Assembly (NCBI RefSeq): GCF_041080655.1
Contig: NZ_CP163525.1
Coordinates: forward strand, 434,001-498,000
Source: Streptomyces sp. CG4
GTDB lineage: Bacteria; Actinomycetota; Actinomycetes; Streptomycetales; Streptomycetaceae
DNA: 64,000 bases
Reading direction: 5' to 3'
The translations under genes were made by a program, and so were the position numbers. Shown here piece after piece: positions 45,291-55,027 of the stretch; within the stretch, counting starts at the first letter, position 1, and the number at the start of each line of letters is the position of its first letter. Under the pieces are notes generated by a model. It searched no databases. It had not been told where the DNA came from and worked only from the letters and a program-made list of their open reading frames with translations.

Positions 45291-46175
45291 TCAGGCACCG
45301 TGCAGGGCGTCCGAGAGGCGGACGAAGCGGTGGCCGCCGGCCAGCAGGTGGGGGACGGCGCTCGCGATACCCCGGGCGGTGCCGCCCTTCGGGTGGTTCA
45401 TGTGACACAGGACGATTGACCCGCCCGGGGCGGCGGCGACGGTGGTGTGAACCTGCTCGGCGGTGAAGGTCGCGCCACCGTCGCCGTTGACGGAGAAGCT
45501 GACGAAGCGCTCCCCGAGGTCGCTCACGATGCGCGCCGCGACGTCGTCGCAGTAGGCCGTACCGGAGCGGAAGAAGCGCGGCGGGGCACCCAGCAGACCG
45601 GTCAGCTTCGCCCGGTTGCCGGCGATCTCGTCGTACACCTCGCCCGCGCCACGGGTGCCGGGGATGCCGTACGCGGAGCGGCCGGTGACCGACAGGGGGC
45701 GGTGCCGGGTGCCGTGGTTGGCGATCTCGAACAGCGGGTCGGTGGCCAGGCGGTGGAACACCGCCGGGTTGGCGTCGATCCAGCGGGAGTTGATGAACAG
45801 CGTCGCCGGGATGTGCCGCGCGCGGAGGAAGTCGATGAGTGCCTGGTCGTAGCCGCTGCCCCCGGGGCCGCCGCAGGCGTCGAAGGTCAGCGCGATGTCG
45901 TTGGTCGTCCGCGGCAGGGAGTGGACCACGCCCGGGGCGTCGAAGCCCCAGGTGTGCGGCAGGCTGCGCCCGTAGCGGGCCACGGTCTCCGCGCGGGTGA
46001 CGGGAGGCCGCGTGGCCGAGGGCGCGGCGCTGGGGGTGGACGGGGCGGCCGAGTCCACGCCCGTGCCCGGCGAACCGGAGGAGGTGGACGCGCCGCCGTC
46101 GTTCTTCGGGCCCGCGCAACCGGCGAGCAGGCCTCCCGCCATCGCAGCGAGCACCGCACGCCGACCAGCCGTCAT
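45291..46175 (-). CDS. Lipid-anchored polysaccharide deacetylase (NodB domain)
   Basis: 294 residues. The lipoprotein signal ends at GGLLAGC, followed by a Ser/Pro linker to ~60. The NodB domain has motif 1 ALTFDACGG (catalytic base Asp), motif 2 NHGTRH (metal ligands) and motif 3 FFRSGTAYCDD, with RIVSDLGERF and IVLCHMNHP near the end. It would deacetylate N-acetylglucosamine in peptidoglycan or chitin-like polymers at the cell surface. ATG 46175. Monocistronic. Confidence 0.92.
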   Translation of the reverse strand: MTAGRRAVLAAMAGGLLAGCAGPKNDGGASTSSGSPGTGVDSAAPSTPSAAPSATRPPVTRAETVARYGRSLPHTWGFDAPGVVHSLPRTTNDIALTFDACGGPGGSGYDQALIDFLRARHIPATLFINSRWIDANPAVFHRLATDPLFEIANHGTRHRPLSVTGRSAYGIPGTRGAGEVYDEIAGNRAKLTGLLGAPPRFFRSGTAYCDDVAARIVSDLGERFVSFSVNGDGGATFTAEQVHTTVAAAPGGSIVLCHMNHPKGGTARGIASAVPHLLAGGHRFVRLSDALHGA

Positions 46176-46451
46176 CCGCTTCCCTCACACCTCATCAAGG
46201 CCGCCACAGCAGACGGCCACCACCACGGAAACCGTACGCAGTGGACCACTCCCGGCCGTGAAGACAGCGGTAAGAGGTCATCCAGAATCGGGCGGGAGTT
46301 ACTCCTGTCGGCCCTGACGCGCCTTGAAACGCGGTCAGCCGCGGGGCGTGGTTCAGCGTTCCTCGCGGAAGGGGACGTGCCGGCCGGAGCGCGATCGTCC
46401 ACCAAGTGGAGCGCAGGGAACGTGTTTTGATCCACTCGGCGGTGATCCACG

Positions 46452-46583
46452 GTGGCCGCCGCCACGTCCCATGTCTGCCGCCTGCTCACCGAACTCGACG
46501 CCCGGGACCGGGTCCAGCCGGTGATCACCGCCTACGAGGCGGGGCTGGTCACGCGCACCTGGGGTACGACGCGTCATGTGTGA
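46452..46583 (+). pseudogene. C-terminal HTH stub of a NarL/LuxR-type response regulator
   Basis: The frame from GTG 46452 to TGA 46583 reads THVCRLLTELDARDRVQPV-like text (SHVCRLLTELDARDRVQPVI) followed by TAYEAGLVTR. This is the recognition helix and end of the LuxR HTH in NarL family regulators (K-HV-RLL-KLD-RDRVQ-V--AYE-GLV). Receiver domain and first HTH helix are missing. It overlaps the araC stop by ten bases. The remaining gap 46176-46451 shows no gene. Confidence 0.65.
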
Positions 46584-47371
46584 CGGTCCGGCCCTGTGGC
46601 GCCGTCGCGATGGCTCGTGGTGAAGCGGGACGGCGGCATGCCGAAGGCACGGGTGAAGGCGGCGGTCAGCGCGGCGGGAGAGGCGTAACCGAGGCGGCCG
46701 GAGACCTCGGTGACCGACGCCGTACGCAGCAGCGGCACCGCAGCCAGGAGACGTGCACGGGTGCGCCAGACCGCCGGGCTCTCCCCCGTCTCGGCACGGA
46801 AACGCCGGGTGAAGGCCCGTTCGCTCATGGCGGTCCGCGCGGCCCATGCGGTGTTGGTGACGCCGGCGTCCGGGGCGGCCAGGTACGCACGGCAGAGTGC
46901 CGCGAGATCGGGAGCGGCCGGGATCGCGATGTGGAACGGGAGCGGGGTGCGTGCCGCGATCTCGTGGAGGAGGAGAGCCACGACACAGCCTTCCCGGCCC
47001 GAGAGGCTGTAGTCGGCCTCGAACTCGACGGCGGCCAGGAGCAGTTCGCGCAGCAACGGCGGAACGTCCACGACCGTGCAGGTGGCGGGCCACCAGGGCA
47101 CGGCATCCGGCTCGATGTACAGGCTTCGGGTGCTCACCCCCAGCATGCCGACCCGGTGCCGGGTGGCCGCCGGGATCAGCACGGCGCGCTCCGGCGGAAC
47201 GGTCCACGTCCCCTCGGGGGTGTCGACGACCATGACGCCGGTGGCGCCGTAGAGGAACTGTGCGCGCCGGTGCCGGTGCCAGTCGAGCACCTGGCCGGAG
47301 GCGTAATCGGTACCGATGGGCAGGACGGCCCGGTCCACGGGGTCGACATCGTCCACGGAGACGTTCTTCAC
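46574..47371 (-). CDS. AraC-family regulator with N-terminal cupin
   Basis: 265 residues. The cupin half has LDWHRHRRAQFLYGATGVMVVDT and VLIPAATRHRV. The C-terminal AraC domain has two HTHs: AWAARTAMSERAFTRRFRAETGESPAVWRTRARL and LGYASPAALTAAFTRAFGMPPSRF in consecutive blocks. GTG 47371 gives MKNVSVDD; upstream sequence is intergenic. It is divergent from the TauE-like permease 84 bases away, which is the likely target. Confidence 0.92.
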   Translation of the reverse strand: MKNVSVDDVDPVDRAVLPIGTDYASGQVLDWHRHRRAQFLYGATGVMVVDTPEGTWTVPPERAVLIPAATRHRVGMLGVSTRSLYIEPDAVPWWPATCTVVDVPPLLRELLLAAVEFEADYSLSGREGCVVALLLHEIAARTPLPFHIAIPAAPDLAALCRAYLAAPDAGVTNTAWAARTAMSERAFTRRFRAETGESPAVWRTRARLLAAVPLLRTASVTEVSGRLGYASPAALTAAFTRAFGMPPSRFTTSHRDGATGPDRHT

Positions 47372-47455
47372 CCGGTCACTGTAGAGGCCGAGTCTCGAAG
47401 GAATGGTGCCGGATATCGCATGCGAGCACCTTGCCGGGGCTGGTGAGGTGGCCCT

Positions 47456-48280
47456 GTGAACGAAGTGGCACTTCTCGGAATCGGCGTCCTCACCGGGGTG
47501 ACGGCCGTTCTGTTCGGGTTCGGCGGCGGCTTCGTCGCGGTCCCGGTGGTGGTGTGGGCGAACGCGGCCCTCGGCGCGGACGCGATACGGGTGGCGACGG
47601 CCACCTCGGCGCTGGTCATGCTGGTCAACGCGGCGTTCGCCACGGCCGTCACGCCCCGGCGCGTCCTCGCCGGCCTGCGCGGCAGCGGCCCGCTGCTGGC
47701 CCTGCTCGCCGTCGGCGCGGCGGTCGGTGCGCTCGCCACCCGCTACGCCCCGGCCGGCCAGGCCCACTGGGGCTTCGTCGCGTACGTCGCTCTCACCGTC
47801 GTCGATCTGCTGCTGCGCCCCGGATTCCTCCGCCCGCGCGAACCGGGCGGGCAGAGCCCCGAGGGACAGATGACCGCCAGTTGTGCGGTGCCCCGTCCCC
47901 TGCCCGCCGTCCTCGGCGCACCGATCGGCGCGGTGGCGGCCTTCCTCGGCGTGGGCGGCAGCGTCATGACCGTGCCCGCGCTGCGGCGCGCCGGCCACCC
48001 GATGCGGGTGGCGACCGCACTCGCCAATCCCCTCACCCTCGCCATCGCCCTGCCCGCCACCGCCATGTCCCTGACCGGCACGGACACCGTCGCGGCCCGC
48101 GCACACCTGCGTCTGGTCGGCCTGGTCGACGTCCGCGCCGCCGGGGCGCTGCTCCTCGGCGCCCTGCCCGTGATCGCGGTGCTGCGGCGCCGGCCGCCCG
48201 CGATCCCGGACCGCGCCTACGCCTGGGCGTACCTCGCGCTGCTCGGTGTCGTGGAGGTCGCGATGCTGCTCGCGGGCTGA
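47456..48280 (+). CDS. TauE/SafE-family sulfite/organosulfonate exporter-like permease
   Basis: 274 residues, eight predicted helices in two repeats. VTAVLFGFGGGFVAVPVVV and AAFLGVGGSVMTVPALR are the paired G-x-G-G motifs of the family. Members export sulfite, sulfoacetate or similar anions. GTG 47456. The divergent AraC regulator shares its short promoter region, suggesting inducible export of an anion or metabolite. Confidence 0.9.
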   Translation: MNEVALLGIGVLTGVTAVLFGFGGGFVAVPVVVWANAALGADAIRVATATSALVMLVNAAFATAVTPRRVLAGLRGSGPLLALLAVGAAVGALATRYAPAGQAHWGFVAYVALTVVDLLLRPGFLRPREPGGQSPEGQMTASCAVPRPLPAVLGAPIGAVAAFLGVGGSVMTVPALRRAGHPMRVATALANPLTLAIALPATAMSLTGTDTVAARAHLRLVGLVDVRAAGALLLGALPVIAVLRRRPPAIPDRAYAWAYLALLGVVEVAMLLAG

Positions 48281-48320
48281 GTGAGGTGGCTCATGCCCCG
48301 CGAGCCCTCCGGGGCCGCGG

Positions 48321-49442
48321 TCAGGATGCCCGGCGCCGACGGCGGATCGGTTCCCCCACTCGGTGCATGTGGGTGAGGGCCTCGCGGTAGGACTGGATCA
48401 GTCCGGTCTCGTGGTACGGCACGCCGACCTCCGCGCAGTACGCGCGCACGACGACCTGAGCGCGCCGCAGATGGGGCGTGGGCATGCTCGGGAACAGGTG
48501 GTGCTCGATCTGGTAGTTGAGCCCGCCGAGCATGACGTCGGTGAGGCGGCCGCCGCGTACGTTGCGGGAGGTGAGGACCTGACGGCGCAGGAAGTCGGGG
48601 CGTTCGTCACCGGTGAAGGTGGGCATGCCCTTGTGGTTCGGTGCGAAGGTACAGCCGAGGTAGACGCCGAACAGACACTGGTGCACGAAGAGAAACGCGA
48701 CCGCCTTGCCGGGCGAGAGGACCAGAAACAGCGCGGCGACATAGCCGACGAGGTGGAGGAAGAGCAGACCGGCTTCCAGCATCCGGTGTTTCATGGCCGG
48801 CCGGCGCAGCGCCCGCACGCCCGCGACGTGCAGATTGAAGCCCTCCAGGGTCAGCAGCGGGAAGAACAGCCAGGCCTGGTGGCCGCCGATCAGGCGGGCC
48901 AGGCCTCGGCTCTCGCGGGCTTGGGCAGCGGACCACACCAGGATGTCCGGGGCGACGTCCGGGTCGAGTTCCTCGTGGTTGGGGTTGGCGTGGTGGCGGG
49001 TGTGCTTGTTCATCCACCAGCCGTAGCTCATGCCGATCCCGAGGTTCCCGAAGAGCCGCCCCCAGGTCTCGCTCGGCCGGCCGCGCCGGAAGACCTGGCG
49101 GTGGGCCAAGTCATGTGCCACCAGGGCGACTTGGCCGAACACCAAGGCCAGGAAGCCGGCCACGGCCAGTTGCCACCAGGTGTCGCCGAGGGCGAGGAAG
49201 GTCCCCCAGCCCGCCGCCAGCAGCGCGCTGACCAGACCGAGCCGTGCCGTGTAGTAGCCGGGGCGGCGCCGCAGCAGCCCCGCCTCGGCGATACGCCGGG
49301 ACAGCCGGGCGAAGTCACTGCCGGTTTCGGAGCCGGACGTACGGGCACGGACGTCCGGCGCTCCGGCCGCGACCGAGGCCTGCGCGGAGGAAGCCTGCGC
49401 GGGAGGAGCCTGCGCGGACGAGGCATGCGTGGAAATCGTCAT
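48321..49442 (-). CDS. Membrane fatty acid desaturase (acyl-lipid type)
   Basis: 373 residues with four to five membrane segments. The three di-iron histidine boxes are HDLAHRQ (110-116), HTRHH (147-151) and QIEHH (312-316). The QIEHH form is typical of acyl-lipid desaturases of the DesA3/delta-9 to delta-5 groups rather than acyl-ACP enzymes. The N-terminus is an Ala/Ser/Gln repeat (SSAQAPPAQASSAQAS). It needs ferredoxin or a reductase partner, none of which is adjacent. ATG 49442 (MTISTHAS) is used; ATG 49460 is also open. Confidence 0.93.
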   Translation of the reverse strand: MTISTHASSAQAPPAQASSAQASVAAGAPDVRARTSGSETGSDFARLSRRIAEAGLLRRRPGYYTARLGLVSALLAAGWGTFLALGDTWWQLAVAGFLALVFGQVALVAHDLAHRQVFRRGRPSETWGRLFGNLGIGMSYGWWMNKHTRHHANPNHEELDPDVAPDILVWSAAQARESRGLARLIGGHQAWLFFPLLTLEGFNLHVAGVRALRRPAMKHRMLEAGLLFLHLVGYVAALFLVLSPGKAVAFLFVHQCLFGVYLGCTFAPNHKGMPTFTGDERPDFLRRQVLTSRNVRGGRLTDVMLGGLNYQIEHHLFPSMPTPHLRRAQVVVRAYCAEVGVPYHETGLIQSYREALTHMHRVGEPIRRRRRAS

Positions 49443-49596
49443 GCCGTCGAGTCTCGGCACGAGCGTGCGGCCAAAACAGCCAGCCAGTCACCGGACCGGA
49501 CGGGGGGATTTCCCTACGGCACCCCAGGGTGTTTCCACCACTCCGAGCCGCTGACCTGGGCCCTTTCGGCAGGCCGTACCCGCTCCCCGGCTCCGG

Positions 49597-50598
49597 TCAA
49601 CGCCCGGCGAGGAGTTCGAGCGTGTCGATCACGCGGTGGGAGAAGCCCCACTCGTTGTCGTACCAGGCGACCACCTTGACGTGCCGGCCGTCGTCGACAC
49701 GGGTGAGGGCCGAGTCGAAGACGGCGGAGGCCGGGTTGCCGGTGATGTCGGACGACACGAGCGGGTCGTCCGAGTACTCCAGGATGCCGGCGAGTGGTCC
49801 CTGGGCCGCGGCGCGGTACGCGGCCAGGACGTCGTCGCGGGTCACTTCCCGTGCGACGATCGTGTTGAGTTCGACGATCGAGCCCACCGGGACGGGGACC
49901 CGGATCGAGTCGCCCGACAGCTTGCCGTCGAGATTCGGCAGCACCAGGCCGATCGCCTTGGCCGCGCCCGTCGTGGTCGGCACGATGTTGACGGCGGCGG
50001 CGCGAGCCCGGCGGGCGTCGCGGTGCGGCCCGTCCTGCAGGTTCTGCTCCTGGGTATAGGCGTGCACCGTCGTCATGAACCCGTGCTCGATCCCGGCGAG
50101 TTGGTCGAGCACGGCGGCCAGGGGCGCGAGCGCGTTGGTGGTGCAGGAGGCGTTCGAGACGATCGTGTGCAGGGCCGGGTCGTACGCGTCGGTGTTGACC
50201 CCGTACGCCAGCGTGACGTCGGCGCCCTCGGACGGCGCGCTCACCAGCACCTTCCGCGCGCCCGCGTCGAGGTGGGCGCGGGCGGCCTTCGCGGAGGTGA
50301 AGCGGCCGGTCGCCTCCAGCACGATGTCCACTCCGAGTTCGGCCCACGGCAGCTGGGCCGGCTCGCGCTCGGCGAGGACCCTGATGCGCCGTCCGTCGAC
50401 GACGAGGGCGTCCCCGTCGACGGTGACGGGGCGGCCGAGCCGGCCGGCCGTGGTGTCGAAGGCCAGCAGCCGGGCGAGGGTGGCGGGTTCGGTGAGGTCG
50501 TTAACGGCTACGACGTCGAGGGCGCTGTCACGCTCAAGCAGTGCGCGCAGCACGTTGCGTCCGATACGACCGAATCCATTGATGGCGATGCGCGTCAT
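49597..50598 (-). CDS. gap: Glyceraldehyde-3-phosphate dehydrogenase
   Basis: 333 residues. INGFGRIGRNVLRAL binds NAD, SNASCTTN holds the catalytic Cys152, and TTVHAYTQEQNLQDGPHRD and WYDNEWGFSHRV complete the family. It interconverts glyceraldehyde-3-phosphate and 1,3-bisphosphoglycerate. ATG 50598 (MTRIAING) has AAGGGG upstream; the open frame to 50742 lies in a repetitive CTTCGG-rich leader. No other glycolytic gene is adjacent, so this is probably a secondary gap copy rather than the core pgk-linked one (inference). Confidence 0.96.
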   Translation of the reverse strand: MTRIAINGFGRIGRNVLRALLERDSALDVVAVNDLTEPATLARLLAFDTTAGRLGRPVTVDGDALVVDGRRIRVLAEREPAQLPWAELGVDIVLEATGRFTSAKAARAHLDAGARKVLVSAPSEGADVTLAYGVNTDAYDPALHTIVSNASCTTNALAPLAAVLDQLAGIEHGFMTTVHAYTQEQNLQDGPHRDARRARAAAVNIVPTTTGAAKAIGLVLPNLDGKLSGDSIRVPVPVGSIVELNTIVAREVTRDDVLAAYRAAAQGPLAGILEYSDDPLVSSDITGNPASAVFDSALTRVDDGRHVKVVAWYDNEWGFSHRVIDTLELLAGR

Positions 50599-50765
50599 GA
50601 AAGGGTGCCCCTTCGGTGCCTTCGGCGGCGTCTTCGAAGTCTCCGGTGTCTCCGGCTCCTTCGGTCCTTCGGTTCGCCACCAGCGTCGCGTGCCGTCCCG
50701 GCTCATGGCCGTGTCGAGAGCGCCATGGTTCGCAAGGATCACGCCAGCGGTCGGCCGGGGGTCGG

Positions 50766-51722
50766 CTACTCGCCCTGGGTGAAGGTGCGCCGGTATTCGC
50801 TCGGGGTGGTGCCGAGGATCTGCTGGAAGTGGGTCCGCAGATTGGTGCCGGTGCCGAGGCCGACCTCGGCGGCGATCTGCTCGATGCTGCGCTCGGAACG
50901 TTCGAGCAGCTCACGGGCCAGGTCGACACGGGCGCGCATCACCCACTGCATCGGCGTGTACCCGGTGTCCTCGACGAAGCGCCGGGACAGCGTGCGCGGT
51001 GAGACCGCCGCGTGCCGGGCGAGCACCGTGAGGGTGAGGGGCTCGCCGAGGCGGTGCAGCGCCCACTCGCGGGTCGCGGCGAACCGCTCGCCCAGCGGCT
51101 CGGGCACACTACGCGGCACGTACTGGGCCTGGCCTCCGCTGCGGTAGGGAGCGGCCACCAGGCGCCGTGCCGCGTGGTTCGACACGGCCACGCCGAGGTC
51201 CTTGCGGAGGATGTGCAGGCACAGATCGATGCCGGACGCGGCGCCGGCCGACGTCAGCACACTGCCCTCGTCCACGAAGAGCACGTTCTCGTCGACCCGG
51301 ACGAGCGGGTGCTTCGCCGCGAGGGCACGGGTGTAGTGCCAGTGGGTCGTCGCGCGCTTGCCGTCGAGCAGCCCCGTGGCCGCGAGCGCGAAGGCTCCCG
51401 TCGAGATGGCGGCGAGGCGTGTGCCGCGCGCATGGGCGGCGAGCAGCGCGTCCACGACGGATCGTGGCGGGTCCTCGCGGTCCGGAAGCCGGTACCCGGG
51501 GATGAAGACGATGTCCGCCCACGCGAGCGCGTCCAGACCATGGGCGACGTGGTACGACAGCCCGTCACCGCCCGCCACGAGTCCGGGCGCGGCCCCGCAC
51601 ACCCGCACCTCGTACGGCATGCTCGCCCGCGTCGTGAACACCTGCGCGGGGATGCCGACATCGAGCGGCTTCGCACCGTCGAGCACCAGGACGGCGACAC
51701 GCTGCAGGCGGGGAGACGGCAC
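50766..51722 (-). CDS. GlxA-type regulator (DJ-1/PfpI domain plus AraC HTH)
   Basis: 318 residues. The N-terminal glutamine amidotransferase-like domain runs from VAVLVLDGAKPLDVGIPAQVF to ~185 and has AISTGAFALAATGLLDGKRATTHW. The position of the usual catalytic Cys is Thr/Gly (STGAF), so it is probably a ligand sensor. The AraC HTH is ARHAAVSPRTLSRRF and IEQIAAEVGLGTGTNLRTHF. GTG 51722. It may act on gap or argG next door, but no operator was identified. Confidence 0.92.
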   Translation of the reverse strand: MPSPRLQRVAVLVLDGAKPLDVGIPAQVFTTRASMPYEVRVCGAAPGLVAGGDGLSYHVAHGLDALAWADIVFIPGYRLPDREDPPRSVVDALLAAHARGTRLAAISTGAFALAATGLLDGKRATTHWHYTRALAAKHPLVRVDENVLFVDEGSVLTSAGAASGIDLCLHILRKDLGVAVSNHAARRLVAAPYRSGGQAQYVPRSVPEPLGERFAATREWALHRLGEPLTLTVLARHAAVSPRTLSRRFVEDTGYTPMQWVMRARVDLARELLERSERSIEQIAAEVGLGTGTNLRTHFQQILGTTPSEYRRTFTQGE

Positions 51723-51766
51723 GGGACACAGGGTACGAGAGCCGGTCTGGGCACCGTACGACGGAC

Positions 51767-51797
51767 GGGCCCCGCCGGTGAGGAACCGGCGAGGCCC
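51767..51797 (-). terminator. Terminator hairpin after argG
   Basis: GGGCCCCGCCGGT (51767-51779) pairs with ACCGGCGAGGCCC (51785-51797), 13 bp with one mismatch, around GAGGA. It lies 32 bases past the argG stop. Confidence 0.75.
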
Positions 51798-51828
51798 GCT
51801 GCCCGAGGTGGACGGCCGGCGCGCGGTG

Positions 51829-53334
<1,506 letters not shown>

Positions 53335-53484
53335 CTAACGGATGCGCCGGCCCGCCTGCCGCACCTCCCGCCGGCCCGCCTGCGGCTCCCCGGCCGGCCT
53401 GGCGGGCGGCTCCCGTCCGCGCGAGCATGGAGCCGCCGCGGAAGCCGCCTCGACCACGCCGACCCCGCCCGAGGAGACCCAGTC

Positions 53485-54294
53485 ATGACAAGCCTCAGCA
53501 TCGCCCGGTCGTTGCGCACCACCCCCGAAGGCCTCCTCTGGGAGCCCAGCGAGCGCTGGGTGCGCGGCCGTAAGGGCGATGTCACCGTCGTCGACAGCCG
53601 CCATCCCGTACTGGTGTGGGAGCCCGGTGTCCCCGTGCCGCTGTACGCCTTCCCGCGCACGGAGGTCCGCACGGACCTGCTGCGCCCGGCGAAGAACCCG
53701 CCGGCCGGAGCCCATACCGGATCGACGCTCTTCTACGACCTCGCAGTCGACGGTGCGCTGCTGGAGAACACGGCCTGGACGTTTCCCTCCGCCGACCTGG
53801 CCGGCCTCATCGCCTTCGAGTGGGTCCAGCGCACCGGCAGGGGCCTGGACCACTGGTACGAGGAGGAAGAGGAGATCTTCGTGCACCCCCGCGACCCCCA
53901 CAAACGGGTCGACGCCCTGCCCAGCAGTCGGCACGTCGTCGTCGAGATCGGCGGCCGGGTCGTCGCCGACACACACAGCCCGGTGCTCCTCTTCGAGACC
54001 GGCCTGCCCACCCGCTACTACGTCCCCCGGGAGGACGTCCGCCTCGACCTGTTCCGCCGCACCGACCACCAGACGCGCTGCCCCTACAAGGGCATCGCCG
54101 GGTACTGGTCCTGGGACAGCGAGCACGGCGAGGCGGACGTCCCGCCCGACGTCGTCTGGAGCTACCCCGAACCGCTCCCCGCGGTGGCCGCGATCAGGGG
54201 GCTGCTCGCCTTCTACAACGAAGCCGTCGACATCACCGTGGACGGTGAACGTCTGGAACGCCCGGTCACGCACTTCACCGCGTCACTGTCCTGA
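53485..54294 (+). CDS. DUF427 domain protein (two tandem domains)
   Basis: 269 residues. Each half carries a DUF427 pattern: VVDSRHPVLVWEPGVPVPLYAFPRTEVR with TLFYDLAVDG, then VVADTHSPVLLFETGLPTRYYVPREDVR with RCPYKGIAGYWSWD. The SPVLLFE...YYVPREDVR...CPYKG motif is diagnostic of this beta-rich fold, whose activity is unknown. ATG 53485 follows GAGGAG. Monocistronic and divergent from argG. Confidence 0.93.
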   Translation: MTSLSIARSLRTTPEGLLWEPSERWVRGRKGDVTVVDSRHPVLVWEPGVPVPLYAFPRTEVRTDLLRPAKNPPAGAHTGSTLFYDLAVDGALLENTAWTFPSADLAGLIAFEWVQRTGRGLDHWYEEEEEIFVHPRDPHKRVDALPSSRHVVVEIGGRVVADTHSPVLLFETGLPTRYYVPREDVRLDLFRRTDHQTRCPYKGIAGYWSWDSEHGEADVPPDVVWSYPEPLPAVAAIRGLLAFYNEAVDITVDGERLERPVTHFTASLS

Positions 54295-54397
54295 GACCGC
54301 GCGCCACAGCCGCGCAGGGGACCACGCGCACCGCGTCCCGCCCGGGCGGCCCCGTGCGCTCGGACACCGGCCGGGGCCGAGCGCAACGCCCCGTTCC

Positions 54398-54955
54398 TCA
54401 CCTTCGGCCGCCGAACGTCCAGGCATGGACCTCGATGTCCGCATACCGCTCCGGGGCGAGGACGGCCCGTGCCGTGTCCGCATCCGGTGCCCGGAGCAGC
54501 GCGGCCGTGCCGAGCCAGGCGGCGCCGTCGTCGGACAGCAGCGGACCGTACGCGATCAGCTCGTCCCGTTGCCGCGGCGGCGCGACGAGATCGGCGGCGG
54601 CCGGCTGCCGGGCGCCGAGGCCGAGCACCAGATACCGGTCGCCGTCCGTCGGGCCGCCGGGGAAGTCCCACATGGTGCGTCCCAGCAGGTTGCGCCAACG
54701 GCGCAGCAGCACCTCCCGGTACACGCCCGCCTGGTAGTTGGGCTCGTCGAAGGCGAAGGCCCGCGCGGCCGCGGCGTCCGGCAGGCCGACGATGTGCACA
54801 CTCCCGGTGGGCGTGTGCCCGTCGTCGGCCAGGGTCGGGCCGCGGGCGATCATCTCCTTGGCGTACCGGTCCATGTAGGACCAGTGCTCTTCCAACAGTT
54901 CGTCCCGCAAGGACAGGGAGCCGGGCCGATCGCGGTGATAACAGAAGAACTCCAT
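54398..54955 (-). CDS. Tandem YciI-domain protein
   Basis: 185 residues made of two YCII-like halves: EFFCYHRDRPGSLSLRDELL...GPTLADDGHTPTGSVHIVGLP, and RYLVLGLGARQPAA...YGPLLSDDGAAWLGTAALLRAP. The GPL-DDG motif of YciI proteins appears twice. Function of such fusions is unknown; single YciI proteins can act as dehydrochlorinase-like or sigma-linked partners. ATG 54955. It reads into no neighbour and follows the PBP gene start on the other side by 72 bases. Confidence 0.85.
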   Translation of the reverse strand: MEFFCYHRDRPGSLSLRDELLEEHWSYMDRYAKEMIARGPTLADDGHTPTGSVHIVGLPDAAAARAFAFDEPNYQAGVYREVLLRRWRNLLGRTMWDFPGGPTDGDRYLVLGLGARQPAAADLVAPPRQRDELIAYGPLLSDDGAAWLGTAALLRAPDADTARAVLAPERYADIEVHAWTFGGRR

Positions 54956-55027
54956 GGCACCAGACCCTTCCCAACGACGGGCCGGGGCCTCAACTCCTTT
55001 TGCCGGAACGGCCCATGAGGTGGGCGC

